Below, piece by piece: positions 57,970 to 64,000 of a stretch of DNA of 64,000 bases (position 1 is its first letter; each line of letters starts with the position of its first letter). Source of the stretch: Reticulascus tulasneorum. Its lineage: Eukaryota; Ascomycota; Sordariomycetes; Glomerellales; Reticulascaceae. The translations under genes were made by a program, and so were the position numbers. Under the pieces are notes generated by a model that was not told where the DNA came from, searched no databases, and saw nothing but the letters and a program-made list of their open reading frames with translations. Location: contig LSAX01000009.1 in NCBI GenBank assembly GCA_001557505.1, forward strand, positions 2,294,001 through 2,358,000, given 5' to 3'.

Positions 57970-59466
57970 GGCGCTATGACTGAGATTCGATTCGATAAGA
58001 TGCTTCCAATATAACTATCCTCATCGATGATACTGTTGGCCAGCATTCCGATACACTAGATATTATATCAGGTCGCGAATGTCAGGCGGCAAGCCCAAAG
58101 CAACTAAACGGGGCTTCTTTTGGATCTGTGGCTGTCCCAGTAATCCACTGGCCGAGCCGTGGGGTTAGCGACGTTGCTGGCACTGTATGTGCTTTGGCTA
58201 ATATCAATAGGCACGAAGCAGTAGATCTCAAGCAAGAAGGCGAAATTTAAGAAGGCAGCCCAGACATCCGTGAGTTTGGTTGCAACGACTCAACATAAAG
58301 GAGAGATAGGGCTGAACTAGAAAGACTCGCACCATCCGTCGTACTTGAACGGACGGTATACTTATGGCATCCTCCCTACATCCTAGCTTATTAGTGCCTG
58401 TGAACTGGGTTGGATGTAGCATTTGGAGTGCAAGAAATTGAGGAGAATGTGAATTATAGCGGGGTAAATCATGTATCAAGCGGGGTGATACATATACTAC
58501 TCTGTACAGTTGTCTGCGCAGTTTTTTTTTGTTTCGTCCGATCACCCTCTCCCTGCTAAGGTACTAGGTAGTTTCCGTATGAATATCGTACATTGTGTCC
58601 CAAGCCGTTCCACACGTAACTGACCAGTGACTAATTTTAGCCCAGTTTCCGACCACGGTTCAAGGATGAAGCCAAAGCCTCCAAATAATCCAACAATTCG
58701 TGGTAGATCTGATCAAACCGAGCACCAGCCAAGACCTAATAACAACCGGTCCAAACAACAGGTTGCCGTAAAAGCATTTTGACAACGAGAGTCAACTACA
58801 TTATGCCGAGGCGTTGTGCCTGTCCTAAATCACTGCGATCGGGGTTTACGGGAGATACTACCGGTGCAAAGAAATCGAGGAAAACAGATTTCGCGGAAAG
58901 TCTGCTGGTAGTACTCCATTGGCTCTAGACATTGCCGTCATGACCGCGATATCAGGCCCCTCGCCAACTTCTCAATCCAAACCTTCACAATGGATACCAA
59001 GTTTTCGGCAAGATGTAGCGAGCGGTGGTGTTGGTACGGGGGGGCACCACGTGAAACTAATATCACCAGTCCATGATCGTTATTGAAACACATGATTTGA
59101 TGCCGTCGCTTGGACGGCAGACCTGTTCGTCGATACAGTGTATTCCAGCGTTTGACTAACAAGCTGAAGTCGGCCACTGTATCCATAATTAGACATCCTA
59201 ATAGGCACCAGACAACAGTTCCAATGTTCGCTTGCGGCATCCCCAACAAAAGCTTGTTACTGATTCGCTGCTAAACTCTTACATAATGGAGACTGCCTAG
59301 TCTAGCGTATGTCGCTCGTATGAGGCTCAAAGTATCAGAAACCTACCAGTTTCCAGAAGCGTGAGAGATATACTAAAGACTTCCAATATGAAGGAAGACG
59401 ACTGGCCGCTGCCAGGCGGAATTCGCGATACCGCCAGCCATGCTGCAGAATAACCGCACCGCAAAA
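57970..59466. other. intergenic region ADI1 to SDR gene
   Basis: 1.5 kb of spacer with a T-run at 58522-58529. One minus-strand frame (58938-59240, about 100 codons from an ATG) has hydrophobic N-terminal character but no recognisable family or splice partner. No RNA gene was seen. Confidence 0.5.
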
Positions 59467-60189
59467 TCACTGGGCCGACACAAGCTCGTCCACGTATTGC
59501 TGAACATAGACCTTTCGATGTGGGTTCTCGTTAAGCTCCGAGGATCGATTCAGGGGAGTCCACTTCGGCTCGTCTTTGAACAGTCTCATGGCCAACACGT
59601 ACTGGTCAAGCGTGAGTAATTAGATATCGACACGAGAGGCAGATAACGCTATTTCCGACTCACATTTGACTCGTCTGTGGTGAAGCGGTGGTAAATCCCG
59701 GCAGGGAGAATAAGCAAGTCGTCCTGCATGGCATGGTAAGCTCATCATCGAGAAATGAGAAAGGAAGTGCTTGATTCCATGCACCTTTTCAAGATGAATG
59801 CGAACCCACTGGTCATCCTTGCTTCTGACATCAAAATAGCCGTAGCCATCCCGGATATACCGAATCTCCTCGTCCTCATGAAGATGCTCGTGGAAGAACA
59901 TCTTCACCTTGTCCTCATAGACATCGCCCATCTTTTCCGGCGACACGGTGATTTCATCTCTGTTCCTGTAGCCTCGCTCCGCCGCCAATCGATTGACCTC
60001 ATCGATATCATGAAGTTTGTAGTAGTGAACACCTAGTTTCTTCAAGTCATCGACATCGACATGTTGGCCGGAGTCATGGGGAAGGCGTTGGTCGCCCTGC
60101 GGGGGTCTGGTGGTTAGTCGACAGGAGAACAACTACAATAACCCGGTGCAGCGGCTCACTGGAAGGTTGTCAAATAAGTACGCCTTCAT
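59467..60189 (-). CDS. ADI1: acireductone dioxygenase
   Basis: A cupin metalloenzyme of methionine salvage that oxidises acireductone, the product of the UTR4 enzyme, to the keto acid precursor of methionine and formate. Four exons (60160-60189, 59785-60096, 59664-59723 and 59467-59601) give 178 aa, the standard length. Metal ligands are visible: HEHLHEDEE (His, His, Glu) and the last His in LPAGIYHRF, whose motif is rebuilt at the third exon. The ten-codon first exon gives [10 protein letters not shown], as in other fungal homologues. The bound metal (Fe or Ni) decides on- or off-pathway chemistry and cannot be read from sequence. Confidence 0.96.
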
Positions 60190-61515
60190 TTTCTACAACA
60201 GGATAGGACCAATAACAAAATTGATATTGGCAAAAGGGGAAGATAGGGAGCAGGCTGTGCGAAATATGCCCGCTCTGTAAGTAAGAACAACTTTAGTTGG
60301 GATGAAAGCGCAGCCAGTCCAGAAGACCCAGGTATTGGCAGGGTTTTATTTCAGTTCATGTTCCCCGCCCACGCTTTCTTATTAGGCGCAATCGATGTAT
60401 TTTTTTGCAACACTCACACCTACTACTACTTCCCCTCAACCAGTACGCTGCAGCTCATTTACAATAGGTACTCCGGATCGTACGGCCTGGCTATCTAGCC
60501 TGCCCGGGTTGGTAGGTAGTAAATGACGCGAGGCACGAATGCTGCTCTTCGATTGTACTACGTAGTATGCGGAATCAGCTCAGCGCTACACTTAAGGTCT
60601 TACTCAGTCTGGTCGTTTAGCCATATGATCCATGCATGATATCTAGCGAGTCTGACATGATTGACACTTGCTGATCTCACAGGTGAAGCGCACGCAGGTA
60701 CTGTTCGTGGACATGTAAAAATTCGCAACCAAAAACACGATATTGAACGAAAAGTTTTGCGCGGGTGCTGGAAATATGGCTATGCGACCTTTGCAGACGC
60801 GGATGACGCAACATCTTTGCTCTTTTCTTTTAGTGGGGTTGATTAATCCTTGCATCCAAGGGAAACCCACCCCCCTTACGTTCTGCCACGTGGGAATCGG
60901 TGCCATCCCACAGGAGGTACGGCATGGGATAACTCGTACTGTAACAGTGTGAGCGAATGGACTGCCACCACCATCTTCAACGCTCTGTTTCCATGGAACA
61001 CCTTGCCATTTGCAACTCATCATGTATACATACGTGATGGGGAGTGCCGTGGATTTTCCACGACGGTTGCTACCAAGCAGGCTGGAGAGCTGGACCGCTG
61101 TTGCATCTTTACAGTCCTGGATGGATAGGAGAAGGTAAGGTAGTCTGCATAGTACAGCAACCAGCCAACTCGGCGCGGTCCACACTTCCGTTCGTGTAAT
61201 CCGTAAGCTCACAGCAGCCTCGTAATACTGGGTTGAATACGGACACTGGAAACTACAAACGTGCCCGCCTGATAAATCGGTACATGTTGCCTCAATTGGC
61301 CGCATAGCCGGGACAAGATGGGACTTCCTTATTTCCATTAGGGGAGCCTCGTTTATAAATTTTCCTCTGGTCGTAGACCCATGAACGCCACATATCAAAG
61401 CCATTCGATACGCAGAACGCCAAAACCAATGCAGTATTTCCAGTAGCCGATGCTATCTTTACTCAGCATGACAGTGCTTGAGAGGCAGATAGTGAGCCTT
61501 GTTTCGTGGCAAAGC
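60190..61515. other. intergenic region derlin gene to ADI1
   Basis: 1.3 kb between tandem minus-strand genes, containing the ADI1 promoter and the derlin 3' region. A 253-codon ATG-started minus-strand frame (60643-61404) is unusually long for intergenic DNA. Its composition (Cys, Trp and Arg scattered, no hydrophobic pattern) does not resemble a protein family I know, so I do not call it a gene. Confidence 0.5.
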
Positions 61516-62330
61516 TCATCGGACTTCAGGCGGTGCCAACTCTGGAGCTCCCGCCACAACAATCTCATTGTTAATGCCATTTGCTGTTTCATCTGCCGGT
61601 CTTCTCTCAAAGACTCGTCTCCACCATGATGGGGGATCAAATGGCCGAGATCCGTTGTGAAGTGGTGGGTAAACATCAGTGAAGAAGTACCAAACATGTC
61701 CGATGACAACACCCATGATTTCATCCTTCGGTATTGACCCGTGGAGTACCAAGCTGAAAGCCATCAAAACCCAAGGCAAGTATGGCGCGGTGAAGACCAA
61801 GAGCCCTAAGAAACTCAACCTTGTGTCTGGATTTCGTCGTGACCATATGTACACAAGAGTGGATGATAGTGGGTGGCCAAGGAAAGGCATTGATACCAAT
61901 GGCGAGAGAAGAAGTAGGCTGGCCATGGCATATATGAGGAGCCACGAAAAATGCGCCGGTGAACGCCCTGATGATTCTTCTAGCAACCGAGCGTACCGTT
62001 GAAGGAAATAGACATGGAACAGCAGGTCCAGCGAGAAGGGGCCGAAGTAAAGAAAGGTCGTCAACAACCGCCAGTACTATGAGTGAAGTATTTCGTCAGC
62101 TACTTTCTTAAAAACGCCAACACAGGAGGAGGCGTGAATAGGAAACTCACTTGCGCCTTGGCAAAGACCGCGCGAAAGCTGTAGAAAAGCTGAAAAGGCG
62201 TCACCATCTCGCATTGTACCAGTGCACTTGTCAAGACTGTTGCTGTTGTCCACCATCTTGTGCATATCGGCATTTCCCAGAACCATGTCTCAAGGGGAAA
62301 CCTCCCGCCATCTCCCATCATCTGGTCCAT
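61516..62330 (-). CDS. DER1: derlin (Der1-like pseudo-rhomboid) of ER-associated degradation
   Basis: Derlins are inactive rhomboid-fold proteins that help retrotranslocate misfolded proteins from the ER. Exons 62151-62330 and 61516-62076 join to 246 aa. Typical derlin sequence is visible: LETWFWEMPICTRWW near the N-terminus, QYWRLLTTFLYFGPFSLDLL with the conserved WR pair (rebuilt across the intron), SGRSPAHFSW, and the C-terminal VVIGHVWYFFTDVYPP. About six membrane helices fit. No rhomboid catalytic Ser/His pair is seen, as expected. The cytosolic tail is about 45 residues, and I do not see a strong SHP box for Cdc48. The start is the first ATG at 62330. The gene is divergent from CENP-A. 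Confidence 0.94.
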
Positions 62331-63150
62331 GACGCTTTAGGACTTGAAGAAAGGTTGCAGTGTAAAAGTAGGTGCGTTCATTGCCTCAAGTAATCGAGCG
62401 ATTAGGAGATCGCGTGAGAAATATGCTGACGGCACAAGTCCGGACGTTCTATCGACACCGGAAGTTCTCTGGTCGTTGGAGCTGTACTTCGCAAGTGTTT
62501 AAGTGGCCTTTTACCACCCAGTATTATATATTTCTGGCTTACCTTATCGTCCCTGGCTAAGCTGATGACTAAGCTAGTACAGTGCGAGATGTCCAAACGC
62601 AGTCCGATCTGCACAGTACAGTGTGCACTTTCCCAAGCCGCTAGCTCGTTCAGGACTAATTTAGTTGGTCGAGGAAAGTTGGCGCCGGGAAAACGCGTTC
62701 GTGTTACGGGGGTAGCATAAAGTGAAAGAAAATTCGCGGGGCTGGTTGTACAGTCGCGTTCGGACAGGGTTAGCCAGCCCAACAAAGACCTCCATTCACC
62801 ATGAAACCTCGAACTTCAGTCGGCACCCTGACCTGCTACTCACGAACCACCTTGCTTGTTTGAAGATGATTTTCTGCTGCAATTGACCAAAGCTTTCTGA
62901 TTGCCCTACCTTTTCCGCCGAACCTGTTGAAATTCAGCGGCGAAACCGATGACCCTGCGACATCACGACTCAAAGCTTCCCATATTTGGAAATCTATGTG
63001 CTCACAGCTCCATACAACGCAAGCTTGCTCCCGGCTTCTTCCTTATACGTGACGGTCTGTCGCCAGCAAGCATCATTTTTTGCCTCTAGCGCGACGCGAA
63101 AGACAGGGAAGCCAACTTCCAAATCCAAGGAAGGAGACGAAGGCAGGGCT
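62331..63150. promoter_or_regulatory. derlin/CENP-A divergent promoter region
   Basis: 820 bp between divergent start codons. A MluI cell-cycle box (ACGCGT) preceded by GGCGCCGGGAAA lies near the middle and is listed separately. The CENP-A frame extends open further to the left, but its first ATG is at 63151. Confidence 0.5.
62681..62698. promoter_or_regulatory. candidate MCB/E2F-like cell-cycle element
   Basis: GGCGCCGGGAAA is followed directly by ACGCGT at 62693-62698. ACGCGT is the MluI cell-cycle box bound by Swi6/Mbp1-type factors in fungi, and GCCGGGAAA resembles an E2F site. The pair lies 453 bp upstream of the CENP-A start codon and 363 bp from the derlin start. A single 6-bp match occurs by chance often, so the call is tentative. 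Confidence 0.35.
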
Positions 63151-63686
63151 ATGCCGCCACGAGCAGGAGCGAAGTCCAGAGCGTCCGGGGCGACGAGGCG
63201 GCGGTCGCGGCCCAGCGACATCCAGCGCAAGTCCTCCTCTCATGACGATTGGCTGCACCATGCTGATAATTTCATAGCTGGCGACCCTGTCCCGCATCGA
63301 GGGAAGCGGAGGTATCGACCTGGTACTGTGGCGCTGAGAGAGATACGAAGATATCAGCAGAGTACAAAGCTGCTATTACTTAAGCTCCCATTCTCCCGCC
63401 TTGTAAGTCGCAATCCCCTCCGAGATGCTGTCTGTCACTCAGCGTCTAGTCTAACTATCCACAGGTCCGTGAAATCGCACTTTCCGTACTACCGCGTGGG
63501 GCCGGAATGGAAATGCGATGGCAGTCACAGGCAATACAGGCACTTCAAGAAGCCGCCGAGGCTTTTCTGGTTCATCTTTTCGAGGACACAAATCTATGTG
63601 CCATTCATGCCAAGAGAGTTACGATTATGCAAAAAGATATCCAGCTAGCCAGGCGGATACGTGGCGCATGGGGTGGTCTAGGCTGA
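63151..63686 (+). CDS. CENPA: centromeric histone H3 variant (CENP-A/CenH3)
   Basis: This protein replaces H3 in centromeric nucleosomes and founds the kinetochore. Exons 63151-63402 and 63465-63686 join to 157 aa. The N-terminal tail (about 54 residues, Arg/Ser-rich) has no H3 tail sequence such as ARTKQTARKS. The histone fold is clearly H3-like: [19 protein letters not shown], then [12 protein letters not shown] across the intron, the alpha2 helix [20 protein letters not shown], and [20 protein letters not shown]. Loop 1 ([12 protein letters not shown]) is longer than in H3, and the tail ends GAWGGLG rather than GERA; both features mark CENP-A. The start is the first in-frame ATG. Confidence 0.95.
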
Positions 63687-64000
63687 TTTTCTTTGGTTCC
63701 CGGGAAGTGCCACCTCTGGCCGCTGTAAGGTCTGGGGGGTGAGCTAAGTTGAGTTTGTGACTGTGTGTTGATACCCCAATTGCGCCTAGCGATGCTTCTC
63801 TATCAAAAGGATGGTGCGCCAGTCGGAATGTATCAACCGACAATAGTTCAAGTGTTTGAGTATCCTATCATGAGAAGTAATTACAGAAGTAATTACAGAG
63901 AGAGGAGAGCGCAGAAGATTTCCTCCTGTTTTGATGTCGCTGGAAAGAAAGACCCAGGGCAATGTAATATCATATTTATGCAGTTAGGAATGTATTCCTT
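63687..64000. other. CENP-A downstream region to window end
   Basis: This is the CENP-A 3' flank. It contains a 12-nt direct tandem repeat (AGAAGTAATTAC twice, 63873-63896). No coding signal was recognised. Confidence 0.6.
63873..63896. repeat. 12-nt direct tandem repeat
   Basis: AGAAGTAATTAC occurs twice head to tail, followed by AGAG. Function unknown. Confidence 0.8.

Noticed and set aside
58938..59240. Short hydrophobic minus-strand frame
   Set aside because: About 100 codons without a known motif; length is within chance expectation.
60643..61404. 253-codon minus-strand frame as a gene
   Set aside because: Has an ATG but no recognisable fold, hydrophobic pattern or family; kept only as a low-interest observation.

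Overview
This window is nuclear DNA from a filamentous ascomycete (Pezizomycotina). Genes are interrupted by short spliceosomal introns, mostly 45-110 nt with GTNNGT donors and CAG/TAG acceptors. Genes lie on both strands without operons, intergenic spacers carry many TACCTAGGTAC-like words, and every recognisable protein is closest in style to Sordariomycete homologues. A hypocrealean source is a guess from general protein and spacer character; I could not test it. I reconstructed 25 protein-coding genes by hand-splicing. In all 25 the exon lengths sum to a multiple of three and the joins restore conserved family motifs. I found no convincing tRNA, intact rRNA, transposon ORF or CRISPR array.

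Layout. 0-6 kb: an AVT1-type vacuolar amino-acid transporter (+), then a Ran1/Ksp1-type kinase (-) with a very long pyrimidine-rich leader. 7.5-11.3 kb: gene-poor DNA. 11.3-25.9 kb: a dense housekeeping stretch with UTR4 (methionine salvage), BMT2 (25S rRNA methylation) divergent from RPL25, TIM8, a CorA-type metal transporter, SPC1, RBX1, a PNRC/Edc1-like disordered protein and an FAD oxidoreductase. 26.5-29.2 kb: TDP1. 29.2-34.35 kb: a 5.2-kb gene-free, microsatellite-rich region upstream of a WOPR (Wor1/Ryp1/Sge1-class) master regulator at 34.4 kb. 36.4-45.8 kb: a run of mostly mitochondrial and membrane genes: CRD1, MTO1, VPS45, MMM1 and RCE1. 45.8-48.5 kb: gene-poor. 48.5-63.7 kb: a Ser-rich membrane-anchored fungal protein, ALE1, VRG4, an SDR, the acireductone dioxygenase ADI1, a derlin and, at the right end, the centromeric histone H3 variant CENP-A.

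How the genes work together. UTR4 and ADI1 catalyse successive steps of methionine salvage but lie 47 kb apart. MMM1 (ERMES) and CRD1 (cardiolipin) both shape mitochondrial membranes, and TIM8 and MTO1 act in import and mitochondrial tRNA modification. SPC1, the derlin, RCE1, VRG4 and ALE1 serve the ER and Golgi. BMT2 and RPL25 share one 500-bp divergent promoter.

Most interesting signals: a chain of two uORFs whose stop codons overlap the next start (ATGA) and which ends on the MMM1 start codon; an apparent ubiquitin-interacting motif on TDP1; two GC-AG introns; the WOPR gene's long upstream region; and a MluI/E2F-like element between the derlin and CENP-A genes. I did not find an obvious undescribed multi-gene system: the window is essentially conserved core genome. 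The best candidates for new biology are the Ser-rich membrane protein and the MMM1 leader.
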